Numbered from the stretch's first letter, positions 17,273-28,676 are shown. The stretch is 46,154 nt of DNA from Akkermansiaceae bacterium (GCA_903934285.1 CAIZNN010000230.1:1-46154), one strand, 5' to 3'. Made by a program: numbers and translations. The notes: generated by a model not told the origin, from the sequence alone.

Positions 17273-17853
17273 CCCGCTACACGCTCATCACGGTTTTGTT
17301 AGTGCTGGCCAGTTTCGTGGTGCAGCAGTTTCTGCCCGCGCTCACGGCGCTGCACCACTCGCGCATTTTGCTCGTGCAGCTGGTGTTTCTGTGTGCGGCG
17401 GTCACCGTGGGGCAGCCCGCGATGCTGTTGTTAGCCTTTGTGTGCGGGTTTGTGTGGGATGCGCAATGCACGCTGGGGGCGCACGGTGGCGACCCGGAGA
17501 TTTACAGCCAGCCGGTGGAATCGCTGCGCTTCGGCTATTCGATTCTGTTGTATGGGGCGATGGGCCTGCTGATGCAGGGCATTCAGCCGCTGTTCAAGCA
17601 AGGCAAGTGGTATTTCTCGGCGCTGCTGTCCGGCCTTGCCATTTTCCTCTATTTGGCGGCGGAGTACCTCATCATCACCTTCGTGCGCGGCAACTTCATA
17701 TTTGCCAAGGCCACGGCGCTGCAGATGGCCTACACCTCGCTTCTAACCATGTTGTTCTCGCCGCTCGTTTTCTGGCTGTTGTTTGGCATCGCCAGCTGGT
17801 GCGGCCACTCCATCAACCCGGAGGCCGGGAAAAAGCGCCGCCGTCATTTCTGA
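17269..17853 (+). CDS. mreD: rod-shape-determining protein MreD
   Basis: Membrane partner of MreC. 194 residues with five or six hydrophobic helices and a basic C terminus (GKKRRRHF). It starts at a GTG (17269-17271) overlapping the mreC stop (GTGA), a clear sign of coupling. Assigned from topology and its place between mreC and the PBP2 gene. The acidic/cysteine loop DAQCTLGAHGGDPEIYSQP between helices is unusual but unexplained. Confidence 0.88.
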   Translation: MTRYTLITVLLVLASFVVQQFLPALTALHHSRILLVQLVFLCAAVTVGQPAMLLLAFVCGFVWDAQCTLGAHGGDPEIYSQPVESLRFGYSILLYGAMGLLMQGIQPLFKQGKWYFSALLSGLAIFLYLAAEYLIITFVRGNFIFAKATALQMAYTSLLTMLFSPLVFWLLFGIASWCGHSINPEAGKKRRRHF

Positions 17854-17857
17854 TCCC

Positions 17858-20017
17858 ATGGAACCCCGCTACCGCCTGCGCCTCTACCTGCTCACCGCCT
17901 TGGTGCTGACGGGATTTGGCGCATTGCTCACGCGGCTCTACGAGTTTCAGATTCAACGCCGCGACGAGTTTCTGCAGATGATGCCCGGCAACAGCACCGT
18001 GACGGTGCGCGAGCCCGGCATCCGCGGTGAAATCACCGACCGCAACGGCATCCTGTTGGCGCGCAACCTGCGCAACTACGAAATCGCGTTCAATCTGGAG
18101 GAAATCCACACGGCGTATCGCCTGCAACATGCCGCCGATCCCACCTTGAAACGGCTCACCAAGAAAGACGGGCTGGAGCGGGTGGACGAGGACAAGGACA
18201 TTGTGGATATAGTCAACAACTGGACCATCAAACGCTTCGACAGTCTGCACCTCACCAAGAACTACAATGCCGGGGCGCTGCGGACCCATTATCTAACGCA
18301 CCGCGGGCTGGTGCCGTTCAGTTACCGCACCGATTTGAGCTATGATGAATTCGCCCGCTGCGCCGAGCACAATCTCGAGTTGCCCGGGGTCTATTTGGGC
18401 ACCCGCGCGCTGCGCCAGTATCCCTACGCCGCGTTGGCCAGCCATGTGCTCGGATACATCAAGCCATGGGAACCGGCGGACATTCCCGACAGTGCCAAAC
18501 GCAAGTTCGGCCACTACATAGGCGACGCCAAAGGGATCGCCGGCATTGAGCAAAGCATGGACGCGATATTGCGCGGGCCGGAGGGCCAAAAAAAACTGCT
18601 CAAGGATGAGAAAGGCCATATCATCCGCATGATCGACTACACCAAGCCCGGGGTAGGCGCCAAACTCACGCTGGCGCTTGATGCCCGCGCCCAGCTTCAC
18701 GTCGAAAACGTGCTCCGTCGTGCCGGGCGCGCCGCCGCGGTGGTCATGGATGTGGGCACCGGCGAGGTCATCGCGATGGCTTCCATCCCGGACTACAATC
18801 CCAACGACTTCATCCCGTCGATTTCCAATGCCCAGTGGAAAGCCTATCTGGACAACAAGAAGATGGATCCATTTTCCAACCGTTCGATCAAGCCGTTCAC
18901 GCCTGGTTCGACCTTCAAGCCGCCGACCGCCATAGCCGGGGCCTTGGAAGGCATGGCGACGCGGGCGTTTTCGTGCGACGGGTATATTCTGTTTGGCAAG
19001 ATCAAGATCGGCTGCTGGATTTGGAACCAGCACAAAGGCAGTCACGGCACGCTGACCCTGCCCAAGGCGATCCAACAATCCTGCAATCCCTACTTCATGA
19101 AACTGGCCAACACCATCGGCTGGAAAGCCATGGTCACCGGTTTCCAGATGGTTGGCTTGGGCAAAGCCACCGGCATCGAGCTGCCGGATGAATCCCCCGG
19201 CATTCTCCCGGGCAGCCGCCCGTGGCGTGCCGCCAATCCCTCCGCGTCGATGACCCCGGCGATCACCGCGATGCTCGCCATCGGCCAGGCTGATGCCATG
19301 GCCACCCCGCTGCAACTCTGTGCGATGGCCGCCTGCATCGCCAACGGCGGCAAGTACTACAAGCCTCGTATCGTCAAGTACGCCACTTCGGCCGAGGGCC
19401 GCAGGGTCATTGAGGACAAGCCCAAACTCGTCGTCGATTTGGTGGCGGCGGGCGTCAAGCCGGAGCATCTGGAGCTCATCCGCAAAGGCATGTGGCTGGC
19501 GGTCAACAAGCCTGGCGGCACGGCGGCCCGGGTGAAAATCCCCGACATTGAGGTTGCCGGCAAAACCGGCACCGCGCAAACCATCGATGACGGCAAGAAA
19601 TCCAACAATTCGTGGGTGATTTGCTTCGGGCCCTACGACAAGCCCAAATACGCGGTGTGCGTGCTGGTGCAAAACGGCGGCTCCGGCGGCAAGGTTTGCG
19701 GCCCGCTGGCGCACCTGATCTTGCGCGGCCTGTTTGCCCAGGATGAAGGAGTCAAGCTGCCGCTCAAGCCCCAGCTCGCCGTGCGTGGCAACGCCGAGCG
19801 CATTGAGGAAATCCTCATTCCCAAAGATGAAGCGCTGGCGATTCTCGCCGGCGATGAGGCGGAAGGCGCCGGCGAAACCGGCGAGGAAATCGAAAACCTC
19901 GATGCGCCGCCGCTTGCCGCCACCGCCGAGCCGGTCATTCCCACCCCGGTCATTACTCCTGAAATCGATGAGGATGGCACCGTCATCCCCCGCGCTCAAC
20001 CCGTTCCCGAACCCTAA
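17858..20017 (+). CDS. mrdA: penicillin-binding protein 2 (peptidoglycan transpeptidase)
   Basis: Monofunctional class B transpeptidase that crosslinks side-wall peptidoglycan with RodA and MreCD. 719 residues: N-terminal membrane anchor (about 9-27), dimerisation/pedestal region (REPGIRGEITDRNGILLARN), then the transpeptidase domain with STFK (Ser 351), SCN (Ser 408) and KTGTAQ (Lys 569). A Pro/Glu-rich tail of about 70 residues (EEIENLDAPPLAATAEP) follows the catalytic domain. The ATG at 17858, 4 bp after the mreD stop, was chosen; earlier in-frame codons lie within mreD. rodA is not adjacent. Confidence 0.96.
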   Translation: MEPRYRLRLYLLTALVLTGFGALLTRLYEFQIQRRDEFLQMMPGNSTVTVREPGIRGEITDRNGILLARNLRNYEIAFNLEEIHTAYRLQHAADPTLKRLTKKDGLERVDEDKDIVDIVNNWTIKRFDSLHLTKNYNAGALRTHYLTHRGLVPFSYRTDLSYDEFARCAEHNLELPGVYLGTRALRQYPYAALASHVLGYIKPWEPADIPDSAKRKFGHYIGDAKGIAGIEQSMDAILRGPEGQKKLLKDEKGHIIRMIDYTKPGVGAKLTLALDARAQLHVENVLRRAGRAAAVVMDVGTGEVIAMASIPDYNPNDFIPSISNAQWKAYLDNKKMDPFSNRSIKPFTPGSTFKPPTAIAGALEGMATRAFSCDGYILFGKIKIGCWIWNQHKGSHGTLTLPKAIQQSCNPYFMKLANTIGWKAMVTGFQMVGLGKATGIELPDESPGILPGSRPWRAANPSASMTPAITAMLAIGQADAMATPLQLCAMAACIANGGKYYKPRIVKYATSAEGRRVIEDKPKLVVDLVAAGVKPEHLELIRKGMWLAVNKPGGTAARVKIPDIEVAGKTGTAQTIDDGKKSNNSWVICFGPYDKPKYAVCVLVQNGGSGGKVCGPLAHLILRGLFAQDEGVKLPLKPQLAVRGNAERIEEILIPKDEALAILAGDEAEGAGETGEEIENLDAPPLAATAEPVIPTPVITPEIDEDGTVIPRAQPVPEP

Positions 20018-20057
20018 CCGTCTCAACACCATCAAACACTCTAACATAATACCAACC

Positions 20058-21647
20058 ATGATCCAACGCATCAAACGGCTTCTAGGCATCGGCAAGCCCG
20101 ATCCCTCCCGTGGCAACAGCATTATTGTCAACGTCGAAAAACTCGAACGCCGCGTCGCTCTCGTAGAGGATGGCGTGCTTGAGGAATACACCGTCGAGCG
20201 GGAGGGCGACCAAAACATCGTCGGCGGCATCTTCAAGGGCCGCGTCAAGAACATTGAGCCCGGGCTCAAGGCGATGTTCGTTGATATCGGCCTCGACAAG
20301 AACGCGTTCCTGCATTTCTGGGACGCCATCCCCGCCGCCCTCGATGCCGGCCTGGAGGAGATCCAGCGCGAAACCCATCCGAAGCGCCAGCAGAAGAAAG
20401 TCACCTCCAAGGACATTCCCGACATCTATCCGGTCGGCTCGGAGATTGTCATTCAGGTGTCCAAAGGGCCGATTGGCACCAAGGGCCCCCGGGTGACGAC
20501 CAACATTTCGTTGGCCGGGCGTTATCTGGTGCTGATGCCCTACACCGAACAATTCGGCATTTCGCGCAAGATTGAGGATCCGGCGGAGCGCCAGCGCCTG
20601 CGCAAAATCGTGCAGAAGCTCTCGGTGCCGGAGGGCATGGGCATCATCATGCGCACCGTGGCGCAGAGCACCCGTGCCCGCCACTTTGTGCGGGACCTCG
20701 CCATGCTCCTGGAACAGTGGGACCAAATCGAGGAATGCCGCGTCAACTCGCCGACGCCGGCCTGCATTTTCCAGGAACCCGATTTGATCGAACGCACGGC
20801 GCGCGATTTTCTAACGGATGAGATCGACCAGGTGATGTGCGATGATGCCGCCACCACCGAGATCATCCGCGAGATTGCCGGCAAGATTTCGCGTCGCGCC
20901 AAGCGCCGCGTCCACTATCTGCCATCGGCCACCCAGCCGATTTTCGAGCGGGTCAACATTCAGAAACAAATCGACGAGGCGTTTTCGCGCCAGGTCTGGT
21001 TGCCCTGCGGCGGCTACATCGTGATTGATGAGACCGAGGCGCTCATTGCCATCGACGTCAACACCGGGCGCAACCGCGGCTCCAAGGATGTGGACCGGAT
21101 GATTTTGGAAACCAATGCGGAGGCGGCGCAGGAAGTCGCCCGCCAACTCCGGCTGCGCAACATTGGCGGCCTGGTGGTGGTGGACTTCATCGACATGCGC
21201 CATCGCAAGGACCAACAGACGGTGTACAAGGCGATGCGCGACCGGCTCAAGAAGGACAAGGCCAAGACCCAGGCGCTGCAGATCTCGCCGATCGGGCTGA
21301 TGGAAATGACGCGCCAGCGGCTCAACGAATCGCTGCGCGACTCGATGTATGAACCCTGCCCGTATTGCCAGGGTCGCGCGCGGGTCAAGACCCCGATGAC
21401 CATGTCGGTGGAGATTCAGCGCCGGCTCAACACGGTCATTCAAAAGCACCGCGACTCGCTCGGTGACATCATCATCATCGTCAACAGCGATGTGCTCAAC
21501 CGCTTCAAGAGCGAGGATGCCAAACTTCTCGTCGAGTTGGAGCGCTCGCATTCCGGGCGGCTCATCTTCCGATCCGATCCCACCCTCAACCGCGAACGCT
21601 TCGCCATCATCGACGCCAAAACCGAGAAAACCATCGACCAGGGCTGA
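20058..21647 (+). CDS. rng: ribonuclease G/E family endoribonuclease
   Basis: Single-strand endoribonuclease for rRNA and mRNA maturation. 529 residues, the length of RNase G or a minimal RNase E without the degradosome scaffold. It has an S1-type RNA-binding region (GGIFKGRVKNIEPGLKAMFVDIG), the catalytic domain with the Mg ligands in AIDVNTGR and VVVDFIDM, and the Zn-link motif CPYCQG. The N-terminal MIQRIKRLLG is a basic amphipathic segment. It follows mrdA after 40 bp, the common mre-rng association. The ATG at 20058 is preceded by ATAATACCAACC with no Shine-Dalgarno site. Confidence 0.94.
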   Translation: MIQRIKRLLGIGKPDPSRGNSIIVNVEKLERRVALVEDGVLEEYTVEREGDQNIVGGIFKGRVKNIEPGLKAMFVDIGLDKNAFLHFWDAIPAALDAGLEEIQRETHPKRQQKKVTSKDIPDIYPVGSEIVIQVSKGPIGTKGPRVTTNISLAGRYLVLMPYTEQFGISRKIEDPAERQRLRKIVQKLSVPEGMGIIMRTVAQSTRARHFVRDLAMLLEQWDQIEECRVNSPTPACIFQEPDLIERTARDFLTDEIDQVMCDDAATTEIIREIAGKISRRAKRRVHYLPSATQPIFERVNIQKQIDEAFSRQVWLPCGGYIVIDETEALIAIDVNTGRNRGSKDVDRMILETNAEAAQEVARQLRLRNIGGLVVVDFIDMRHRKDQQTVYKAMRDRLKKDKAKTQALQISPIGLMEMTRQRLNESLRDSMYEPCPYCQGRARVKTPMTMSVEIQRRLNTVIQKHRDSLGDIIIIVNSDVLNRFKSEDAKLLVELERSHSGRLIFRSDPTLNRERFAIIDAKTEKTIDQG

Positions 21648-21668
21648 GCCGCACCGCGCGGGATGTTA

Positions 21669-21686
21669 GGGGCCGCCAGCGGCCCC
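21669..21686 (+). terminator. possible hairpin terminator after rng
   Basis: Perfect 7-bp GC stem GGGGCCG/CGGCCCC with a CCAG loop, 21 bp beyond the rng stop. No T-run follows directly (a T-rich patch appears 45 bp later), so it may be a weak terminator or an RNA 3'-end stabiliser. Confidence 0.4.
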
Positions 21687-21870
21687 CGGCAAGCCCGGCG
21701 CGCGGCAAATACCGGAAAAAAAGCGCGGATTTTTATTAACCTTTCCTAAAAACATCGCCGGAATCCGTTGTGGTACAGGGGAATCCGGGTTGTTAGGTTG
21801 GCGGCATATTTTCCTTGCACGTGGCGGTGGGGGCCGGTATCCAAGGCCGCCCGCAAGGGCCACCTCAACG

Positions 21871-22308
21871 ATGAACCTGACCCGGAACCTAAAATCCGTG
21901 GCCCTGGCAATCGCCGGCGTCATTCTTTTTCCCAGTTGCGCTGCTACCAGCAGCGCCACCGCGAAAGCCAACATCAAGTTTCCCGAGTTTTGGCCGGTCA
22001 AGTCGGTGCAGAATGGGAAAGCGTCATGGTATTCGATCAAGACGAACTTCGGCACCCGCACCGCGAGCGGCCAGCGGCTCAGCAACAAGGCCGCCACAGC
22101 CGCGCACAAGACGCTGCCCCTGGGCAGCACCGTGCGGGTGACCAACGTGGCCAATGGCAAGGCGGAGGTGGTGACCATCACCGACCGCGGTCCCTACATT
22201 CGTGGTCGCATCATTGATGTGACCGTGGGGGTGGCGGAACGGCTCGGCTTCGCTTCGCGCGGCGTGGTGCCGGTGAAGGTGGAAGTGCTCGCCACACCTG
22301 CCTCATAG
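21871..22308 (+). CDS. rlpA: RlpA-like septal ring lipoprotein (double-psi beta-barrel)
   Basis: Outer-membrane lipoprotein; RlpA enzymes cleave naked glycan strands during division. 145 residues from the ATG at 21871: signal and lipobox (GVILFPSC), then a DPBB domain with NGKASWYSIKTNFGTRTASGQRLSN, AAHKTLPLGSTVRVTNVANGK and TITDRGPYIRGRIIDVT. The catalytic-type Asp/His positions of lytic RlpA look present (ITDRGPY, AAHKTLP). There is no C-terminal SPOR domain. The last 115 bp overlap the lipase-like gene on the other strand. Confidence 0.9.
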   Translation: MNLTRNLKSVALAIAGVILFPSCAATSSATAKANIKFPEFWPVKSVQNGKASWYSIKTNFGTRTASGQRLSNKAATAAHKTLPLGSTVRVTNVANGKAEVVTITDRGPYIRGRIIDVTVGVAERLGFASRGVVPVKVEVLATPAS

Positions 22309-22979
22309 TGTGGCGGGAGGGCGGCACTGCGCATCAAGCGCCGCTCGATATCGCTGAGCACGGCGTTGGAGCTGAGCATCAACGGGTGCAGGATCACTGG
22401 AAACTCGAGATTTTCGGCGCGCTGCCAGATGGAACTGGTGGGCGGGCGGATCACCAGATCCATCGGCGTGCGGTAGGAGATGACCGGCATTGAGCCGAGG
22501 CGGTATTCGGACTTGTCCAAGTCTGCTAGAAACGCGCTGCCGGGGCGCATTTGCGCAGCCCCGAGCGTCGGGTACAGCCAGGCGGTGCGCGTGCCGTGAT
22601 GGGGCGAGGCAATGGTGATGAACGTATCGCAGCGCTTGGCGCCGTGCAGGTTCTGCAAATAATAGCGGGCCACGATGCCGCCCATGCTGAAGGAAATGAC
22701 CGCCAGCGGCGCGTCCAGCCCGAATTTCTTGTCGATATCCTGCTTGAGCCGCTCGGCGATGGGTGCCAGGCCGCCGCGTCCGTCGCTCGGCTTGAGGCGG
22801 GCGACGTAGCACTCGATGCCGAGCTTTTCGAGGCGCATTTTCATCATGTCGAAGGACGAGCCGGTTTCGGCAAAGCCATGCACCAACACCGCCTGCCTAA
22901 CCCGCGGGGTGCCGGCGATGTGCGGCGCGGCGCAGGCAGCGAGCCATCCGGTGGCGAGGCAGGCGAACAGGCGGGTCAT
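22194..22979 (-). CDS. lipase-like alpha/beta hydrolase lipoprotein
   Basis: Likely exported ester hydrolase of the triacylglycerol lipase/PGAP1-like group. 261 residues: signal with lipobox-like LAAC (Cys 16), oxyanion segment VLVHGFAETGSSF, nucleophile elbow ISFSMGG (Ser 98), and ITIASPHHGT. The frame continues antisense through the 3' end of rlpA; the last 40 residues are Ser/Thr/Pro/Arg-rich and probably not part of the fold. The ATG at 22977-22979 follows a short hydrophilic n-region. Confidence 0.85.
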   Translation of the reverse strand: MTRLFACLATGWLAACAAPHIAGTPRVRQAVLVHGFAETGSSFDMMKMRLEKLGIECYVARLKPSDGRGGLAPIAERLKQDIDKKFGLDAPLAVISFSMGGIVARYYLQNLHGAKRCDTFITIASPHHGTRTAWLYPTLGAAQMRPGSAFLADLDKSEYRLGSMPVISYRTPMDLVIRPPTSSIWQRAENLEFPVILHPLMLSSNAVLSDIERRLMRSAALPPHYEAGVASTSTFTGTTPREAKPSRSATPTVTSMMRPRM

Positions 22980-23034
22980 GAGGAGCGGGCGGGTTCTAAC
23001 AAAGCCAAAGGCTTGCGGCAAGCGGAGGTGCCAG

Positions 23035-23382
23035 CTACCCGGGCGGCCAGAGCAATTGGCGTCCGGCGAGGAGATGGACGTGCAGATGGGGCACGGCTTC
23101 GCCGCCGTGAGGGCCGTTGTTGATCACGACGCGGAAGCCGGACTCGGCCACCCCCTCACTGCGGGCGAGTTGGCTGGCGGTGAGCAACAAGTGGCCGAGC
23201 AGGGCGGCGTCGTGGGTGGTGGCCAGGGCCAGCCGCGGGATGGGCAGGCGCGGCACAATGAGGATATGCACCGGGGCCTGGGGTGAGATGTCACGAAACG
23301 CCACGCAGCGGTCATCTTCGTAGACCACCGTCGCTGGAATCTCCTTGTCACAGATTTTTTCGAACAATGTCTTGTCGGCCAT
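23035..23382 (-). CDS. HIT-family nucleotide hydrolase/transferase (HINT-like)
   Basis: Small cytoplasmic nucleotide-binding protein that hydrolyses phosphoramidate-linked nucleotides. 115 residues, the standard length. It opens with TLFEKICDKEIPATVVYEDD and has the histidine triad HLHVHLL (His 99, 101, 103), preceded by VVINNGPHGGEAVPH, characteristic of the HINT branch. Upstream of the lipase gene on the same strand. Confidence 0.95.
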   Translation of the reverse strand: MADKTLFEKICDKEIPATVVYEDDRCVAFRDISPQAPVHILIVPRLPIPRLALATTHDAALLGHLLLTASQLARSEGVAESGFRVVINNGPHGGEAVPHLHVHLLAGRQLLWPPG

Positions 23383-23516
23383 GCCAAGGCACGCTGCCAC
23401 AGGCGGCGGCTCACCGCAAGTGTGGTGTTTGCGGAGGGGGCGTGACCAATCATAAGCCAAACCCGCCCCGGGTTTGTTAGAAACGCGCGTGCGGGCACCC
23501 GCGGGGCGTGGCGGAA

Positions 23517-24449
23517 TCAATCCGGGCGGGTCAGTTCGACGAAGACATCTTCGAGGGTGGCCTCGTGACGGAACAACGACCGCAGTGGCCAGCCGTATTG
23601 GGCTGCCAATTGGGCGATGGGTTCGCGGGCATCCATCCCGGAATCCACCCACACGATGTAGCGCGTCCACTCGTCGTCCATGGCCTCGGGCGTGACTTTT
23701 TTCACGCCATCGAGACGGTTGATGGCGGCGGCGACCGTCTCGGTGGCGGCTTGGATTTCCACTTGCAAGCGGCCGGCGGCGCGCATTTGGGCAATCAACT
23801 TGGCCGGGGTGTCGGCGGCGCGGATTTTCCCGTTGTCGATGATGATGACGCGGTTGCAGGTCATTTCCACTTCGGTCAGGATGTGGGTGGAAATCAACAA
23901 CGTGTGGGATTGGCCGAGTTGGCGGATGAGTTCGCGGATCTGGCGGATTTGGTTGGGATCCAGCCCGTTGGTTGGCTCATCGAGAATGAGCAACTCCGGA
24001 TCATGCACCAAGGCATCCGCCAGACCGACCCGTTGGCGGTAGCCTTTTGACAGGGTCTTGATCATCTTGCGGCGCACCCCGTCGAGGCCGCAGGTGTCGA
24101 TGACCTCGCCCACCCGGCGGCGGCTGTCATGCTTGCCCAGGCCCTTGAGTTGGGCGCGGAATTTCAGGTACTCCCGCACCCGCATGTCCTCATAGAGCGG
24201 GACGTTCTCCGGCATGTAGCCGATGCGGCGGCGGGCTTGCAGCGATTGGCGGAAAATGTCAAAGCCGGCCACCCGGGCGCTGCCGGAGGTGGGGGGCAGG
24301 TAGCCGGTGAGCATCCGCAAGGTGGTGGTTTTGCCGGCGCCATTGGGCCCGAGAAACCCGACCACCTCGCCGCGGGCCACGCTGAAGGAAATGTCCCGCA
24401 CCGCCTCATGGCGGGCGAATTGTTTGGTGAGGTGGCTGGCTTCAATCAT
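23517..24449 (-). CDS. ABC transporter ATP-binding protein, GldA-like
   Basis: ATPase of an export-type ABC system (DrrA/GldA/NatA branch). 310 residues: Walker A GPNGAGKTT, Q-loop region YMPENVPLYEDMRV, signature LSKGYRQRVGLADAL, Walker B LLILDEPTNGLDP and switch His in ISTHILTEVEM, then a C-terminal domain (VEIQAATETVAAAINRLDGV). The PEN-LY sequence and the LSKG signature are typical of GldA-like ATPases, which in Verrucomicrobiota and Bacteroidetes pair with ABC-2 permeases and a GldG-like protein. No permease is adjacent: HIT lies downstream and divergent sucA upstream. Confidence 0.92.
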   Translation of the reverse strand: MIEASHLTKQFARHEAVRDISFSVARGEVVGFLGPNGAGKTTTLRMLTGYLPPTSGSARVAGFDIFRQSLQARRRIGYMPENVPLYEDMRVREYLKFRAQLKGLGKHDSRRRVGEVIDTCGLDGVRRKMIKTLSKGYRQRVGLADALVHDPELLILDEPTNGLDPNQIRQIRELIRQLGQSHTLLISTHILTEVEMTCNRVIIIDNGKIRAADTPAKLIAQMRAAGRLQVEIQAATETVAAAINRLDGVKKVTPEAMDDEWTRYIVWVDSGMDAREPIAQLAAQYGWPLRSLFRHEATLEDVFVELTRPD

Positions 24450-24587
24450 GGGGGCGCGGTGGGCTGGGCCTGGCTCACTCCCGCATCTCCGATTGACGCG
24501 GCGAGTTCCGCCCCCTATGTATGTGGTTTGAGCGGCGGGCCAAGCGTGAAATTCGCGGGCTGCCGGCAAGTCTCCCCAGCATCGCCC

Positions 24588-27332
24588 ATGAACGCCTCGG
24601 TTCCGACCCGCGCCAACGCGGATTTGATAGAAGAAAATTACGCCCGCTGGCGTGCGGACGCGCGCGCGGTGGAACCGACCTGGGCGGCGTTTTTTGAAGG
24701 CTTCGAGCTGGGGGCCGCCCAGCCCCGGCCAGTGGCGGCGGCCGGCGAGGCCGGGGGGGATTCCGGGTTGGGGGCGAAAGTGGTGACCCTGCTCTACAAT
24801 TATCGCAGCCTCGGCCACACCCAGGCGCGGGTCAACCCGCTCGAGGACCACCCGCCCCGCAACCCCAGCCTCGCCATGGGCACCTTGGGCTTCAGCGCGG
24901 CGGAGTTGGAGCGCGAGGTCTCCAGTCCGTGTTTCCGCCACGCGGCGCCCATGAAATTGCGCGATATGATCGCGGCGCTGGAGGCCACCTATGCCGGCGC
25001 CATCGGTTTCGAGTTCATGCATATCCATGACTCCGCGGTCCGCCATTGGCTGCGCGAGCGCATCGAGGCCCGCACCCTGGAACCACCCGCCCCGCCCGCG
25101 CGCCAGACCGACGCCCTGCGTTGGTTGTTAGAGGCGGAGGCCTTCGAGCAATTTCTGGGACGGAAGTTTCTGGGCGAGAAGCGGTTTTCGTTAGAAGGGG
25201 GGGAAGGCGCGATGATCGCGCTCAACGCGCTGCTTGAGAAGTGCCCGGCTGCGGGCGTGCTGGAGATCGAGATGGGCATGACCCACCGCGGCCGCCTCAA
25301 TGTGTTGGCGAATTTTCTGCGCAAAACCCTCACCACCATTCTCCACGAATTCACCCCCGACTATGTGCCCGCGGCGGTGGCCGGCGATGGCGATGTGAAA
25401 TACCACCTCGGCTACGAAAACACCCGCGAGTTGGCCGAGGGCAAAATCCGCGTCAACCTCGCCGCCAACCCGAGCCACCTCGAAGCGGTCAATGCCATCG
25501 TCGAGGGCAAGGCGCGTGCCCGCCAGCGCATCCTTGGCGACGATGGCAGCGGCACCGACCGCAAGCGGGTGCTGCCGCTGCTGCTCCACGGCGATGCGGC
25601 GTTCGCCGGCCAGGGGTCGGTGGCCGAGGTCCTCAATCTATCACAATTGCCCGGCTATCGCACTGGCGGCACCATCCACCTCATCATCAACAACCAGATC
25701 GGGTTCACCACCGCGCCGGCCGACGCCCGCTCGTCAGTCTATGCCACCGACGTCGCCAAAATGATCGAGGCCCCGATATTGCATGTCAATGGCGAGGACC
25801 CGATGGCACTCCACTGGGCGTCGCGCCTCGCCCTGGAGTTCCGCCAGCAATTCGGCCGCGACATCGTCATCGACATGCTTTGTTACCGCCGCCAGGGCCA
25901 CAATGAGGCGGACCAGGCGGCCTTCACCCAACCGCTGCTTGCCAGGAAAATTGCCGCCCGCGAGACTTTTGGCCAGATATACAAACAACAACTCGTCGAG
26001 CGGGACGTCCTCAACCAGGACGAGGCCGACGCGATTGAGCAAACGATTTGGGACAAGCTCGAAGCGGGCTACAACAAGATGATGGAACTGAGTGCCGGCG
26101 CCGAGCGCACGGCTTTCAGTGGTTCGACGGCCATCATCCAGTCCGGGTATTCCCACGCCCCGGTGGCCACTGGCATCAGCCGCGAGCGGTTGCATCATCT
26201 CGGCACGGTCCTCACCACGCTTCCCGCCGGCTTCCAGCTCAACCACACCTTGGCCAAGCGCTTTATGCCGCGCCGCGTTCATGCCTTGCAGCATGGCGGC
26301 CCCTTCGATTGGGCGTTTGCCGAGGCGCTGGCGTTCGGCTCGTTGCTCATGGAGCAAACGCCGGTGCGATTGTCCGGGCAGGACAGCCGCCGCGGCACCT
26401 TTTCGCAGCGCCATGCGGTGTTTTACGATTCCGAAACCCGCGCGCGCCACATCCCCTTGGAGCACCTCGGCCCCGGGCAGGCCAGGTTTTGTGTCTATAA
26501 CTCGATGCTGTCCGAGTTCGCCGTGTTAGGATTCGATTATGGCTATTCCCTCGGCTACCCGGCGATGCTCACGCTGTGGGAGGCCCAGTTCGGCGACTTC
26601 TCCAACGGCGCGCAAGTCATCATCGACCAATTCATCGCCAGTGCCGAATCCAAATGGCAAATCCCAAGTGACCTTGTCCTGTTGTTGCCCCACGGCTATG
26701 ACGGGATGGGGCCCGAGCACTCCAGTGCCCGCCTCGAACGCTTCCTGCAACTCTGCGCCGCCGATAACCTGGTGGTCGGCAACTTCACCACCCCCGCCCA
26801 ATATTTTCATGCCCTGCGCCGCCAAAAACATCAGGGCTGCCGCAAGCCACTCGTGGTGATGACACCCAAAAGCCTGCTGGCGCGCCAGGAAGCGGTCTCC
26901 CAAGAGGCGGATTTCCTCGAGGGCAGCTGCTTTCAGGAAATCCTGCCCGACATCAAAACCTTCGCCGATCCGGCGACGGTGGAGCGCGTCATTTTCTGCA
27001 GCGGCAAGGTCTTCTACGATCTGTGCGGCCACCGCAAGGCGGCCGCCATCGAAGGGGCCGCCATCCTCCGCCTCGAACAACTCTATCCATTCCATCGCCG
27101 CCGCCTCGCCGCGCTCTGCAGCCAGTTTCCCAACGCCCGCCACTTCGTCTGGTGCCAGGAGGAACCCGCCAACATGGGCGCCTGGACGTATATCGCGCCC
27201 TTGCTCGATGCCGTGGTCGGAACCAAAGTTGGCTACGCCGGCCGCCTCGCCGCTGCCAGTCCCGCCTCCGGTGCCAAGGCCATCCACTCCCGCGAGCAAC
27301 ACGCGCTGCTTGCCCGGGCTTTCTCGATCTAA
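24588..27332 (+). CDS. sucA: 2-oxoglutarate dehydrogenase E1 component
   Basis: Thiamine-diphosphate enzyme that decarboxylates 2-oxoglutarate and reductively succinylates the E2 lipoyl group (TCA cycle). 914 residues. The N-terminal segment [27 protein letters not shown] is the E2-interaction helix of E1o; the core has [46 protein letters not shown] and [12 protein letters not shown], and the C-terminal half [36 protein letters not shown] and [12 protein letters not shown]. It is 20 bp ahead of sucB. The ATG at 24588 starts [13 protein letters not shown]; the in-frame extension covers the divergent ABC gene. Confidence 0.97.
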   Translation: MNASVPTRANADLIEENYARWRADARAVEPTWAAFFEGFELGAAQPRPVAAAGEAGGDSGLGAKVVTLLYNYRSLGHTQARVNPLEDHPPRNPSLAMGTLGFSAAELEREVSSPCFRHAAPMKLRDMIAALEATYAGAIGFEFMHIHDSAVRHWLRERIEARTLEPPAPPARQTDALRWLLEAEAFEQFLGRKFLGEKRFSLEGGEGAMIALNALLEKCPAAGVLEIEMGMTHRGRLNVLANFLRKTLTTILHEFTPDYVPAAVAGDGDVKYHLGYENTRELAEGKIRVNLAANPSHLEAVNAIVEGKARARQRILGDDGSGTDRKRVLPLLLHGDAAFAGQGSVAEVLNLSQLPGYRTGGTIHLIINNQIGFTTAPADARSSVYATDVAKMIEAPILHVNGEDPMALHWASRLALEFRQQFGRDIVIDMLCYRRQGHNEADQAAFTQPLLARKIAARETFGQIYKQQLVERDVLNQDEADAIEQTIWDKLEAGYNKMMELSAGAERTAFSGSTAIIQSGYSHAPVATGISRERLHHLGTVLTTLPAGFQLNHTLAKRFMPRRVHALQHGGPFDWAFAEALAFGSLLMEQTPVRLSGQDSRRGTFSQRHAVFYDSETRARHIPLEHLGPGQARFCVYNSMLSEFAVLGFDYGYSLGYPAMLTLWEAQFGDFSNGAQVIIDQFIASAESKWQIPSDLVLLLPHGYDGMGPEHSSARLERFLQLCAADNLVVGNFTTPAQYFHALRRQKHQGCRKPLVVMTPKSLLARQEAVSQEADFLEGSCFQEILPDIKTFADPATVERVIFCSGKVFYDLCGHRKAAAIEGAAILRLEQLYPFHRRRLAALCSQFPNARHFVWCQEEPANMGAWTYIAPLLDAVVGTKVGYAGRLAAASPASGAKAIHSREQHALLARAFSI

Positions 27333-27352
27333 CACCCAACCCGGCCCCAGTC

Positions 27353-28492
<1,140 letters not shown>

Positions 28493-28599
28493 CCACCGCG
28501 GATTTCAGGAACTGTGAGGAGGCTCCGGCGCATCGTGGCCCGCCACCGCTGTCTGAATTGCCATAACAAGGGAATTTTAAAAAACATTGGGGTTCCTTC

Positions 28600-28628
28600 T
28601 TGACAAGTTGCGGGGATTCCGGCATATC
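28600..28628 (+). promoter_or_regulatory. probable rpsU promoter
   Basis: Consensus TTGACA at 28600-28605, a 17-bp spacer, then CATATC at 28623-28628. The -10 is imperfect. The start would be about 45 nt ahead of the rpsU ATG in a 184-bp gap. Confidence 0.45.
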
Positions 28629-28676
28629 CCGCGCCCCGAGAATCTGCGGACCCAACCAACCAAAACAACGAATCGC

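Noticed and set aside
18293-20425. A 710-codon open frame antisense to mrdA
   Set aside because: Shadow of strong high-GC codon bias; no recognisable domain, and the sense strand has all transpeptidase motifs.
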